Source of the DNA: Palsa-883 sp963826975
Lineage (GTDB): Bacteria > Pseudomonadota > Alphaproteobacteria > Acetobacterales > Acetobacteraceae
DNA: 64,000 nt
Assembly (NCBI GenBank): GCA_963826975.1
Contig: CAWGZJ010000007.1
Location: 124,001-188,000 of the forward strand
Direction of reading: 5' to 3'
The translations under genes were made by a program, and so were the position numbers. How positions within the stretch are numbered: position 1 is the first letter of the stretch; the number at the start of each line of letters is the position of its first letter. Below the pieces are notes generated by a model. It ran no database searches. It was not told where the DNA came from and saw nothing but the letters and a program-made list of their open reading frames with translations. Of the stretch, positions 34,367-43,037 are shown piece after piece.

Positions 34367-35623
34367 ATGTTGCCGCAAGCACTATGCGATGATACCGTTG
34401 GCCATCTCTGGAAGCAAAGTGCAGTGATGGTCATGGACCTTGAGACTCTCGCGGTGGATCTGGATCTGGATGTGGTCGGCGCCCTTGAGGGAACCGACAA
34501 ATCGTCGTCCGCAACGCTTTCATGGGACTATCTGCGGCACTATCAGCAATTGTTCGCACCCTGGCGTGATCAGCCGATCAATTTCATGGAAATTGGTGTT
34601 GCGCGTGGTCTCTCGTTGAATGTCTGGAGAACATTTTTTTCGCGAGCAAATATTGTCGGTATCGATATCAATCCAAGCTGCGCGCGTCTTGCGGGGAATC
34701 GCGTTATTATTAAGATTGGTTCGCAGGAAGACCCGGGCTTCATGCACGCGGTGTGCGCACAATATCCTCCATCAATCGTGATCGACGATGGTTCGCACGA
34801 GGCACATCATATTGTCTTCACGTTCGAACAGGTTTTTCCTGCCCTTCTGGCGGGTGGCCTATACGTTATCGAGGACACCGAACTCCATTTCGAAAAATGG
34901 GTCGGGAGATTTGCTGGCGACGGTTCCGTGTCCGTTCCAGACTACTTCGGCGCGATATCGCGCGCCCGGATGGCCAACGGTACGGAAGCCAAAAAACTCT
35001 GGGGACGGCAAAAATATATTGCAGAACATGTTGATTCTATTACCTTTATAGGAGGCGCGATCATTGTTCAAAAACGCCAGCCTCGCGATGTTCGATCGGC
35101 TATCGAATATGCCGACGTCTACCTTTCGCGCTGCCCGCCGACATCTGCGCACTATGTAAGATTGGCCGAATTCATACTTCGGCACCGTGGTCCGCTTGAC
35201 CGCGCCATTCAGGCTGCTCGTCAAGCGGTCAGTCTGGGCGATCCCACGTCGGCGGCGCTTTCCACCCTGATGAGAGTTTTGGAACGGCGGGAGCAGTTTG
35301 ACGAAGCCGCCGAAGCTGCCGCAAAGGCGACGGAAGAGTGGCCAGATCAGCCCAATCTCTGGCGCACGCTGGCCCGCATTCAAAGACGCCGCGGACTTCC
35401 CGGGGCGGCCGCCGAGGCACTGCGGAAGGTTGCGGCACTGCAGCCGAAAGATGCGCTTGTTCAACGGGAACTCAGCATAGTCCTGGAAGAAGCCGATGAC
35501 CTGCGCGGCGCTCATGCCTCGGCAATCAAGGCCGCCGAGCTTGCCGTAGGGCATTCCGCGCAACCCGAACTGGTGCGTCGGGCTGAGGTCCTGCGTTCAC
35601 GCCTCGGGGAAGCACCGCGGTAA
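34367..35623 (+). CDS. SAM-dependent methyltransferase with C-terminal TPR-like repeats
   Basis: 418 residues from the ATG at 34367; starts at 34427 or 34433 are alternatives, and sequence before 34347 belongs to a repeat. Residues about 45-180 form a class I methyltransferase of the macrocin-O-methyltransferase (sugar O-methyltransferase) type: NFMEIGVARGLSLNVWRTFF, NIVGIDINPSC, IVIDDGSHEAHH. The last 170 residues are helical repeats (LDRAIQAARQAVSLGDP, FDEAAEAAAKATEEWPDQPN, GAAAEALRKVAALQP) resembling TPRs. The middle of the gene is clearly richer in A+T than its neighbours, suggesting acquisition. Likely modifies a surface glycan. Confidence 0.82.
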   Translation: MLPQALCDDTVGHLWKQSAVMVMDLETLAVDLDLDVVGALEGTDKSSSATLSWDYLRHYQQLFAPWRDQPINFMEIGVARGLSLNVWRTFFSRANIVGIDINPSCARLAGNRVIIKIGSQEDPGFMHAVCAQYPPSIVIDDGSHEAHHIVFTFEQVFPALLAGGLYVIEDTELHFEKWVGRFAGDGSVSVPDYFGAISRARMANGTEAKKLWGRQKYIAEHVDSITFIGGAIIVQKRQPRDVRSAIEYADVYLSRCPPTSAHYVRLAEFILRHRGPLDRAIQAARQAVSLGDPTSAALSTLMRVLERREQFDEAAEAAAKATEEWPDQPNLWRTLARIQRRRGLPGAAAEALRKVAALQPKDALVQRELSIVLEEADDLRGAHASAIKAAELAVGHSAQPELVRRAEVLRSRLGEAPR

Positions 35624-35805
35624 CCCTACGGGACAGTGACGGAACGGGGCGCCAGCACTGATCTGGGGGTGGCCCGTCGGAAGCCGTGCGAGCGCTATTG
35701 CGCGAGACGGCGTCGCCATGCAGCTTCGTCCCGCGCGTGGCGCGATCGGCCCGGGTGTTGACCATCCTGGCGGATTTGCCCGCGCCACACACGGAGTGAA
35801 CGCGA

Positions 35806-37170
35806 ATGGAGAATCTGCCCAGCGCCGTCCTGGCGGATGTGATCGCCGCGGTGGCGGAAGGCGGGCGGATGCTGGCCGCCGAGTTCAGCCGGCCCGGCGG
35901 GCCGCGCGGCGGCGAGCACAAGGCGCCGATCGATCTGGAGATCGAGCTGATGCTGCGACCGCGCCTGCTGGCGCTGATCCCGGGGCGCTTCATCGGCGAG
36001 GAGGACGGGGTCGTCGAAGCGCCGAATGGGTCCCGACACGCCGACTTCGCCTGGGCGGTCGATCCGCAGGACGGCACCAAGGCGTTCGGCGAGGGACGCC
36101 GCGGCAGCGCGGTCTCGGTCGGGCTGCTGCACCGGGGCGTGCCGGTGCTGGGCGTGGTGTTCGCGCCGACCTCACCGGATCGCGGCCCCGACATGATCGC
36201 GTGGGCTGAGGGATGCCCAGCCATTCTGCGCAATGGTGCGCCGGTCGTGCATGACTTGGCCGACGCGGACCTGACCCCCAGCGCGATCGTGCTGCTGAAC
36301 CACACCAGCGGATTGCGGCCGTTGACCGCGAGCGGACGGGTGGCGCCGGCGGGGTTCGTGCCGATGCCCTCGATCGCCTATCGCCTGGCACGCATCGCGG
36401 TGGGCGACGCGGTGGCGACGATGTCGCTGAATACCATCTCGACACTGGATTACGCGGCCGGCCATGCGCTGCTGCGCGGGTCCGGCGGGGTGCTGACCGA
36501 TGGGGCCGGGCAGACGGTGACCTACACGGGGCTGGGCGACAGCGAGGCGGTGGGCTGTTTCGGCGGGGCGCCCAAGGCCGTGGCGGCGATGCTGGGCCGA
36601 AGCTGGCGCGGCAGCACCGAGCCTCGGCGCGACTGGCGGGTGAAACTGGGCTGGCCACGCGCGGTGGAGGACGCGGCGCTGGATCGCGCGGTCGGCGCGA
36701 TGCTGGGGATGCTGATCGGCGATAGCGCAGGCGCGGCGGGCGGACTTCCCGGCCAGCCGGGTCCGGCGGGCGAGGCGGCGCTGGCGTTTGCACGGGGTTT
36801 GCTGCTGGGCGAGAGCTTGCCGCAAGCCGGCGAGCTATGCGGGGTGCCGCTGGGGATCATCGGCGCGGGTGGCGGCGCGGGTGGCGGCGCGGGTGGCGAC
36901 GGGCTGGCGGCGGCGATCTCCGCCGGGATCGCAGGCGCCGACCTCGCAACGGTGCAGCGTCTGGCGGGCACACGTCACCCGGCGGCGGCCGCGGCGTTGC
37001 TGGGTGCCTGTAGCGGGCGGCAGGCATTTGTGGCGCGCGAGGGTCTGGCGCTGATGGCTTGCCGCCCGGATGCCGCGCTAGGGGTCGCCCTGCCGCGACC
37101 CGATATGCTATGGCCGGACGACGTGGTCGACCTGGCCGAGGCGTTACTGCTGAGGCGCGATGTGTGCTAG
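35806..37170 (+). CDS. Inositol-monophosphatase-family phosphatase fused to ADP-ribosylglycohydrolase-like domain
   Basis: 454 residues. Residues 1-265 are an IMPase fold with the Mg2+ sites GEEDG (about 65-69), AVDPQDGTKAF (84-94) and TLDYAAGHALL (about 209-219), so hydrolysis of a phosphate monoester (inositol phosphate, 3'-phosphoadenosine phosphate or similar) is likely. Residues about 290-454 begin LDRAVGAMLGMLIGDSAGA, the opening of ADP-ribosylglycohydrolases (DraG/crystallin J1), and continue as an Ala/Gly-rich helical domain. The usual metal-binding residues of active hydrolases are not clear, so this half may bind rather than cleave. A GGAGTG ribosome binding site precedes the ATG. 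Confidence 0.8.
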   Translation: MENLPSAVLADVIAAVAEGGRMLAAEFSRPGGPRGGEHKAPIDLEIELMLRPRLLALIPGRFIGEEDGVVEAPNGSRHADFAWAVDPQDGTKAFGEGRRGSAVSVGLLHRGVPVLGVVFAPTSPDRGPDMIAWAEGCPAILRNGAPVVHDLADADLTPSAIVLLNHTSGLRPLTASGRVAPAGFVPMPSIAYRLARIAVGDAVATMSLNTISTLDYAAGHALLRGSGGVLTDGAGQTVTYTGLGDSEAVGCFGGAPKAVAAMLGRSWRGSTEPRRDWRVKLGWPRAVEDAALDRAVGAMLGMLIGDSAGAAGGLPGQPGPAGEAALAFARGLLLGESLPQAGELCGVPLGIIGAGGGAGGGAGGDGLAAAISAGIAGADLATVQRLAGTRHPAAAAALLGACSGRQAFVAREGLALMACRPDAALGVALPRPDMLWPDDVVDLAEALLLRRDVC

Positions 37171-37260
37171 GGTTTATCACCCGACGGTTACGCTGGTTTC
37201 ACGCGGAGATGTGATTTGTGGGCGGCGGAATGCGCCGCGCTTTTCCGCTAACGTCGCGGC

Positions 37261-37305
37261 CGTCCGTGTCGTTGCCGTCCGTGTCGTTGCCGTCCGTGTC
37301 GTTGG
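37261..37305. repeat. Three tandem copies of a 15-bp unit
   Basis: CGTCCGTGTCGTTGC occurs at 37261-37275, 37276-37290 and, with a final G, 37291-37305. It lies in the 251-base gap before the 2OG-oxygenase gene. No coding or promoter role is apparent. Confidence 0.9.
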
Positions 37306-37421
37306 GCGGAAGAGCCCTGCCCCAGACTTGATCCGGTGCAGCGTGCCGCCGCCCAGGCCGAGGAATGGTCGTTTCGTAGCGGTCGCCCGAGGGGCGCACC
37401 GCGTCGCAAGAGAGGGTAGGA

Positions 37422-38066
37422 GTGAGGGACTACAAGATCAGGCTGGACTATGCCGCGCTGCGCGCCACGCAAGTGGCGGTCGATCCGTTTCCGCACATTG
37501 TGGTGCCGCATTTTGTGCCGCCCGCGGCCCTGCGCGCGGTGCTGGCCGACCTGCCGCCGCTGAACAAGCCGGGTTCTTTCCCGGCCGATGCGATCCGCCC
37601 GGGCCCGGCGGCCCATGCGCTCGCACAGGCACTGGAAGGCCCCGAACTGCGCGACGCGATCGCCGAGAAGTTCAGCCTGGACCTGGTGCACTCGCCGACC
37701 ATGCTGACGGTCCGCGGCTATACCGGCACGCGCGACGGCCGCATCCACTGCGACAGCACTGCAAAGCGTGTCACCGTGCTGCTGTATCTCAACCAGGAGA
37801 GTGACGCCTTCGGCGAGCACGACGGCTGCCTGCGCCTGCTGCGCAGCCCGCACGATCTGGAGGACTACGCGGTGGAAGTGCCGCCGGTGAACGGCACGCT
37901 GCTGGTGTTCCCCAACGGACCGACGAGTTGGCATGGCCACAAGACGTTCGAGGGCCCGCGCTACAGCATGCAGCTCAATTACATGACCACCGGCCGGAAG
38001 GCGCGCTCGGAGCTGCGGCGGCATCGATTGTCGGCGTTCGTCAAGCGGCTGACCTGGGCGGCATGA
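37422..38066 (+). CDS. 2-oxoglutarate/Fe(II) oxygenase family protein
   Basis: 214 residues from a GTG preceded by AGGGTAGGA. The double-stranded beta-helix fold carries HCD (IHCDSTAKRVTVLLYLN, about 110), FGEHDGCLRLL, and the distal histidines plus arginine in SWHGHKTFEGPRYSMQLNYM (about 170-189). It should be a soluble hydroxylase of the prolyl-4-hydroxylase-like superfamily; members of this subgroup often sit beside glycan or peptide modification genes. Not fused to a partner and with no obvious substrate nearby. Confidence 0.82.
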   Translation: MRDYKIRLDYAALRATQVAVDPFPHIVVPHFVPPAALRAVLADLPPLNKPGSFPADAIRPGPAAHALAQALEGPELRDAIAEKFSLDLVHSPTMLTVRGYTGTRDGRIHCDSTAKRVTVLLYLNQESDAFGEHDGCLRLLRSPHDLEDYAVEVPPVNGTLLVFPNGPTSWHGHKTFEGPRYSMQLNYMTTGRKARSELRRHRLSAFVKRLTWAA

Positions 38067-38074
38067 GATCGTGG

Positions 38075-38120
38075 CGGCAGGCGCTGGGGGCGGCAGGCGC
38101 TGGGGGCAGCAGGCGCCGCG
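38075..38120. repeat. Tandem 16-bp repeat after the oxygenase gene
   Basis: CGGCAGGCGCTGGGGG is repeated exactly at 38075-38090 and 38091-38106, with a third degenerate copy from 38107. It begins 9 bases after the oxygenase stop codon. Confidence 0.8.
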
Positions 38121-38223
38121 TGGTGGCATGAAGTCGCGCACATGAGATCCAGGGCGGAATGAAGTCGATGTCATCGAACTGTCGCCGCCGCGTCATGGCG
38201 GGTTCATAGACCGTCCTCTATCA

Positions 38224-39219
38224 GTGCCGCCGCAGCCGACCGTGGACCTTGTGAGCAGCACCATCGCCCCAGCCGTCGTCCTGCCGACGAGCGGCACCAC
38301 CCGGCGCAGCCTTCGCCGACCCCGGTTCACCGCCTATGCGCTGCTGGCGCCGTCGGCGGTGTTTCTGTTCGGTTTCACCTATTGGCCGGTGCTGCAGGTG
38401 CTGGCCGGATCGCTGACGGTGCGCACGTTTGGCGGCGTCGCGCATTGGGGCCTCGGGAATTTTACGCGCCTGCTGGCCGATCCCCACTTCGCCCACGCCG
38501 TGGTCAACAACCTGATTTACGCGGTCGGCACCATCTTGCCGAGCCTGGTGCTGGCGCTGGCACTGGCGCTCGGGCTGCAGGAGACCACGCGACTGAGCTC
38601 GGTGCTGCGCACCTTGCTGGTGCTGCCGCTGCTGATCCCGCTGGTCGCCGCGGCGGCGCTGTTCGTGTTCATTTTCCTGCCGGGCGCCGGGTTGCTGGAC
38701 TACTACCTGGCGCGGCTGGGCGGCTCGTGGTTGGGGATGGGGTTCGGATTGGGCCAGTTGGGGTTGGGACAAACCAACTGGCTGGGCGATCCGTCGCTGG
38801 CGCTGGGTTCGATCATTGCGATCACGGTGTGGAAGAACACCGGCTACTACATGCTGTTCTTCCTGGCCGGGCTTGCCGGCATTCCGCAGGACATGCTGGA
38901 TGCGGCGCGCATCGACGGCGCGGGCGCGTGGGCGCGGTTCCGCCATGTGACGCTGCCGCTGCTGGGCCCGACCTTGGCGTTCGTTGCGGTGATTGCGCTG
39001 CTGAATGCGCTGACCCAGGTGGATCATGTCGTGGTGATGACACAGGGCGGGCCGTCGGATTCGACTTCCCTGCTGCTGTATTACATCTACCAGCAGGCGG
39101 CGCAGAACTACGATTTTGGCCTGGCCTCCGCCGCCACGGTGGTGAGCGTGGCGGTGCTGTTCGCGGTATCCGTCGTTTCTTTGCGCGCGCTGGAACGGGG
39201 CGTCCATTATGAGGCGTGA
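38224..39219 (+). CDS. Carbohydrate ABC transporter permease (UgpA/MalF type)
   Basis: 331 residues, six predicted membrane helices after a cytoplasmic N-terminus. The EAA loop reads DAARIDGAGAWARFRHVTLPLLGP (about 225-248), typical of CUT1 permeases. GTG start without a clear ribosome binding site, so the start is uncertain. It overlaps the second permease by 11 bases. No ATPase gene accompanies the cluster, so the transporter probably uses a shared MsmK/UgpC-type ATPase encoded elsewhere. Confidence 0.92.
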   Translation: MPPQPTVDLVSSTIAPAVVLPTSGTTRRSLRRPRFTAYALLAPSAVFLFGFTYWPVLQVLAGSLTVRTFGGVAHWGLGNFTRLLADPHFAHAVVNNLIYAVGTILPSLVLALALALGLQETTRLSSVLRTLLVLPLLIPLVAAAALFVFIFLPGAGLLDYYLARLGGSWLGMGFGLGQLGLGQTNWLGDPSLALGSIIAITVWKNTGYYMLFFLAGLAGIPQDMLDAARIDGAGAWARFRHVTLPLLGPTLAFVAVIALLNALTQVDHVVVMTQGGPSDSTSLLLYYIYQQAAQNYDFGLASAATVVSVAVLFAVSVVSLRALERGVHYEA

Positions 39220-40033
39220 CACGCGGCTGCCGGTGCTGCTGCTGCTGTGCGCGACGGCACTGTTCTGGGCGATCCCGTTCGCCTGGATGGCGGTGGCCAG
39301 CCTGCGTCCGGGACAGGCCGGTGCGATGGACCTTGCGTCCCTGCTGCCGGCGGGTCCGTTCGGCTGGAGCAACTTTTCCGACGCCTGGAGCGAAGGTCAT
39401 TTCCCGCTGTGGTACCTGAATACGGTGCTGCTGTGCGGCGGCATCCTGGCGGTGCAGTGCGTAACGATCAGCCTGGCGGGCTATGCCTTTGCGCGTTTGC
39501 GCTTCCGCGGCCGCGACCTGCTGTTCCAGGCGTTTCTGCTGCAACTGATGCTGGTGCCGCCGATCCTGATCGTGCCGAACATGACCACCCTGGTGGCGCT
39601 GCATCTGTACGACACGTTGCCGGGGGTGATGGCGCCGTATTTCGCCTCGGCGTTCGGCGTGTTCCTGATGCGCCAGACCTTCCGCACCATCCCGCGCGAG
39701 TACGAGGAAGCGGCACTGGTGGACGGCGCGGGGGCGCTGACGATCATCGTCCGGGTATTGCTGCCGCTGGCGCGGCCGGGGCTGGCGGCGTTCGCCATCG
39801 TCTCGATCACGGCACATTGGAACGAGTTCCTGTGGCCGCTGATGGCGACCTCGTCACCGCGCAACCAGGTGTTGACGGTGGGTCTGGCATCGTTCACGTC
39901 GGGTGCGGAGGCGGGGTCGGAATGGGGCGTGATTGCTGCCGGAACGTTTCTGGTGGTGGCGCCGCTGCTGCTGATGTTCGTGGTGTTCCAGCGCCGTTTC
40001 GTTTCGAGCTTCGTGTTTTCCGGCATCAAATGA
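39209..40033 (+). CDS. Carbohydrate ABC transporter permease (UgpE/MalG type)
   Basis: 274 residues, about six membrane helices. The coupling loop is EYEEAALVDGAGALTIIVRVLLPLARPG (about 169-196), and the conserved segment AHWNEFLWPLM follows. It is the partner of the permease at 38224 and is followed after 15 bases by the binding-protein gene. Confidence 0.93.
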   Translation: MRRDTRLPVLLLLCATALFWAIPFAWMAVASLRPGQAGAMDLASLLPAGPFGWSNFSDAWSEGHFPLWYLNTVLLCGGILAVQCVTISLAGYAFARLRFRGRDLLFQAFLLQLMLVPPILIVPNMTTLVALHLYDTLPGVMAPYFASAFGVFLMRQTFRTIPREYEEAALVDGAGALTIIVRVLLPLARPGLAAFAIVSITAHWNEFLWPLMATSSPRNQVLTVGLASFTSGAEAGSEWGVIAAGTFLVVAPLLLMFVVFQRRFVSSFVFSGIK

Positions 40034-40048
40034 CAGAGGGCTTCCGCC

Positions 40049-41371
40049 ATGCGTCCGTCCCCGATTTCCACTGTTGTGCTTGCGCTGACGGTGATGTTTG
40101 CCTTGGCCGCGGGTGCGCGCGCCGCGACCGAGATCGACCTGTTTTTCCCGGTGCCGGTGCAGGGCAAACTCGCGGTGGAGATGCAGCGGCTGATCGAGCA
40201 GTTCGACGCCACGCACCCCGACATCCATGCGACCGCCGTCTATACCGGCAGCTATGACGACACCAACATGAAGACCCGCGCGGCGATCCAGGCCGGCCAC
40301 CCGCCGGCGGCGGTGATCATGAGTGCCAATTTCGTGCGCGAGTACGTGATCAACGGCCAGGCGGTCGCACTCGACGACATGATCCGCCATGACGGGCAAA
40401 CGCCGGAGCAGTTCATGGGCGAGTTCTGGCCGGCGCTGCAGCTGAACGCGACGGAGGGCGGCCATGTCTATGGCGTGCCGTTCCAGAACTCCACGCCGCT
40501 GCTGTATTACAGTGTCGATGCATTCAAGGACGCCGGGCTCGATCCGGACAAGCCGCCGGTGACCTGGCAGGACTGGGTGGACGACCTGCGCAAGCTGACG
40601 CTGCGCAAAGGCAACGAGACGGCGCGGTGGGGCCTGATGTTCCCGGGCACCTACGACTACCTGGGCTGGATCACCAGCGCCTTCGCGATGTCGAACGGCG
40701 GCGAGTACTACAACCCCGGCTATGGCGGCGAGGTGTACTACACCGAGCCGACGACAATCGGCGCGGTCCGGCTGATCGATGCGTTCGTGCACAAATGGCA
40801 GGTGATGCCGCCGGGTGTGACCGACGCGAACGCGGTGACCACGGCGTTCTTCCAGGGCCGCACGGCGATGATGGTGCTGTCGACCGGATCGTTGTCGTTT
40901 GTGCGCGACAACATGAAGACGCCATATCGGGTGGCGTTCCTGCCTCGGGCGCTGGTGAACGCCGCACCGATCGGCGGCGCCAGCCTGATCCTGCCGGTCG
41001 GCAACCTGCCGCAGCGGCAGGCGGCAGCCTGGACGCTGATCAAGTGGCTGGTCAGCCCGGAGGTCGCCGGCGGGTGGAGCCGCTTCACCGGCTATTTCGC
41101 GCCGCGGATCGCGGCGTATGACCTGCCGGACATGAAGGACTATCTGGCGGCGCATCCGGACGCGAAGGTCGCGCTGGATCAGTTGCAGTATGCGCGCGGG
41201 TGGTTCGCCACTTACAACACGGTGGGCGTGCGGAAGGCGCTGGAGGACGGCGTGCAGGCCGTGCTGTCCGGCAAGCTGACGCCGGAGGTGGCGATGGATG
41301 CGGCACAGAAGCAGGCGGACGCGCTGATGCGGCCGTATGTGGAACAGACGGCGCTGAAGCTGCCGGAGTAG
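40049..41371 (+). CDS. Extracellular sugar-binding protein (UgpB type)
   Basis: 440 residues with a signal peptide (about 1-26, cleavage near ARA) and no lipobox. The mature domain is a family 1 binding protein: IDLFFPVPVQGKLAVEMQRLIEQFDATHPDI, GVPFQNSTPLLYYSVDAFKDAGLDPDKPPVTWQDW, and a C-terminal lobe. The opening EIDLFFPVPVQGKLA resembles glycerol-3-phosphate/glycan binding proteins, though the ligand cannot be told. AGAGGG lies before the ATG. Confidence 0.92.
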   Translation: MRPSPISTVVLALTVMFALAAGARAATEIDLFFPVPVQGKLAVEMQRLIEQFDATHPDIHATAVYTGSYDDTNMKTRAAIQAGHPPAAVIMSANFVREYVINGQAVALDDMIRHDGQTPEQFMGEFWPALQLNATEGGHVYGVPFQNSTPLLYYSVDAFKDAGLDPDKPPVTWQDWVDDLRKLTLRKGNETARWGLMFPGTYDYLGWITSAFAMSNGGEYYNPGYGGEVYYTEPTTIGAVRLIDAFVHKWQVMPPGVTDANAVTTAFFQGRTAMMVLSTGSLSFVRDNMKTPYRVAFLPRALVNAAPIGGASLILPVGNLPQRQAAAWTLIKWLVSPEVAGGWSRFTGYFAPRIAAYDLPDMKDYLAAHPDAKVALDQLQYARGWFATYNTVGVRKALEDGVQAVLSGKLTPEVAMDAAQKQADALMRPYVEQTALKLPE

Positions 41372-41517
41372 TTGGGCGCGCCGGACGCGATACGCGTGCA
41401 TTACTCGCGCGCTTGTGGGCTTGGGCCGCGAAGAGCGGACCAAGGTCGCGGGCCGCTCGTTACGCGGGTGGGGGTGGTGCCGCTGCACTACCCTCACCCT
41501 CGTCGCTTCGCGCCTCG

Positions 41518-41544
41518 ACCTCTCCCGCGAAGAGCGGGAGAGGT
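41518..41544. terminator. Stem-loop between convergent genes
   Basis: ACCTCTCCCGC and its complement GCGGGAGAGGT form an 11-bp perfect stem with a GAAGA loop, midway between the binding-protein gene (plus) and the LLM gene (minus). No run of T follows on either side, so it is a terminator candidate only by position; similar CTCTCCCGC...GCGGGAGAG hairpins are common intergenic repeats. Confidence 0.45.
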
Positions 41545-41580
41545 GAGCGGTGGGGCATTGGTTCCGGTTGTGCTGTGTGT

Positions 41581-42879
41581 TTAGCCGCGTAGGTTCTCGC
41601 GCATGGTGCGGCCGGCGTACTCTTTGCGGAACAGGCCGCGACGTTGCAGTTCCGGGATTACCATTCGGCCGAAATCCTCGAACATGCCGGGGAAGATCGT
41701 GGGCGAAATGACAAAGCCGTCGCAGCCGCCGGACTCGAACAGGTCCTGCATGTGGTCGGCGATCATCGCCGGCGTGCCGATCAGCGGGGTCTTGCCGCGT
41801 CGTTTTGCTTCCTCGAAGCTGATGCCTTCGGTTTTCATGATGTGGCGCAGGCGGTCTTCCAGGCCCTGATGCCCCTGTGCCTTCTTGGCCGCGGCGATAT
41901 CGCCCGCGTCGTGCACCTGGCTGAGGTCCGCGCCTATCATTGCCGAGTTGGTTGCCATTTCCAGTTCGGGGCTGCTTAGCGAGTTGAGGTGATCGAGCCG
42001 CTCGCGGGCGATCAACTCCGTCTCGCCGAGCACGACGGTCATCCAGGGCAGCACGACGCAGTCTTCCGGCGCGCGACCATGCTTCGCCATGCGGGACTTG
42101 ATGTCGTTGTAGAGCGTGACGGCGGTGCTCTTGTCGGCTGGCGAGCAGAAGATCGCCTCGGCCCACCGTGCAGCAAATTCCCGCCCGCGCGGTGAGGACC
42201 CCGCCTGCATCAACACCGGACGCCCCTGCCGGCTGCGTGGGATCGATAGCGGGCCGCGGGTCCTGACGTGCTCGCCGGCGAAGTTCGCGTAGCGTACCTT
42301 GTCGGGATCGATGAACAGGCCGCGCGCCTGGTCCATCACCAATGCGTCTTCGTCCCAGCAATTCCATAGTGCACAGCACGCCTCTACGACCTCGTCGCCG
42401 TGGTCGTAGCGCAGTTCCTTGTCGGGCAGTTCGGTCATGCCGAAGTTGCGCGCCTCGAAATCGGTGCTGGAGGTGACGATGTTCCAGCAGGCCCGGCCGC
42501 CGGATAGCATGTCTAGCGAGGCCAGCGTGCGGGCCAGATGGTACGGGTGATGGAACGTTGTTGAGAGGGTGGCGCCTAGCCCGAGATGCTGCGTGGCCGC
42601 GGCCATGATCGGCAGGATCGTCAACGGATCCAGGTAGGAGATCTGGCCGCCGTGCTGGAGATAGGTCCGGAAGTTGCCTTTGTAGAGGTCGGGGATGCCC
42701 TGCGTGTCGGCGTAGAAGCAACCGTCGAACCGCGCGGCCTCCAGCACGCGCGCGATATGGGCGTAGCGGGTGGGGCTGAAGATGTCGTGCAGGTCCGTGT
42801 GCGGATGCCGCCAGGCGCCGGTGTGCATGGCGGTGGGGCCGGTTTTCAGATACGCGATCAGGTGCATTTGGCGCGGCAT
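41581..42879 (-). CDS. LLM-class flavin-dependent monooxygenase (NtaA/SnaA/DszA type)
   Basis: 432 residues, typical for the group. Features: MHLIAYLKTGPTAMHTGAWRHP at the N-terminus, DPLTILPIMAAATQHLGLGATLSTTFHHPYHLAR (about 83-116), SGGRACWNIVTSS (about 126-138), and PVLMQAGSSPRGREFAARWAE. Such enzymes use FMNH2 from a separate reductase and O2 to oxidise nitrilotriacetate, sulfones or related compounds. AGGAG lies 10 bases upstream of the ATG at 42879. No flavin reductase gene is adjacent. Confidence 0.92.
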   Translation of the reverse strand: MPRQMHLIAYLKTGPTAMHTGAWRHPHTDLHDIFSPTRYAHIARVLEAARFDGCFYADTQGIPDLYKGNFRTYLQHGGQISYLDPLTILPIMAAATQHLGLGATLSTTFHHPYHLARTLASLDMLSGGRACWNIVTSSTDFEARNFGMTELPDKELRYDHGDEVVEACCALWNCWDEDALVMDQARGLFIDPDKVRYANFAGEHVRTRGPLSIPRSRQGRPVLMQAGSSPRGREFAARWAEAIFCSPADKSTAVTLYNDIKSRMAKHGRAPEDCVVLPWMTVVLGETELIARERLDHLNSLSSPELEMATNSAMIGADLSQVHDAGDIAAAKKAQGHQGLEDRLRHIMKTEGISFEEAKRRGKTPLIGTPAMIADHMQDLFESGGCDGFVISPTIFPGMFEDFGRMVIPELQRRGLFRKEYAGRTMRENLRG

Positions 42880-43037
42880 CTTGTGGGTCTCCTGCGGGTC
42901 GCGTCACCGCGGTGTTGCTGGGGATATCATGCAAGACGCGGTGGGCCGGTGCCAATGGTTTGGATGCGATGGGGCGGGCTGATGCGCGCGCTGAGGGTGG
43001 CGCAAGAGGTTATCCACCCTACGGAGCGAAGTTCGCG

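Noticed and set aside
37261..37305. Possible CRISPR array
   Set aside because: The 15-bp units are contiguous with no spacers, and no cas genes occur in the window.
39854..42955. Minus-strand frame of 1033 codons
   Set aside because: Only 41581-42879 is in the proper frame of the LLM enzyme; the long frame is a different register running antisense through the binding-protein gene and is made of His/Arg/Gln-rich shadow sequence.
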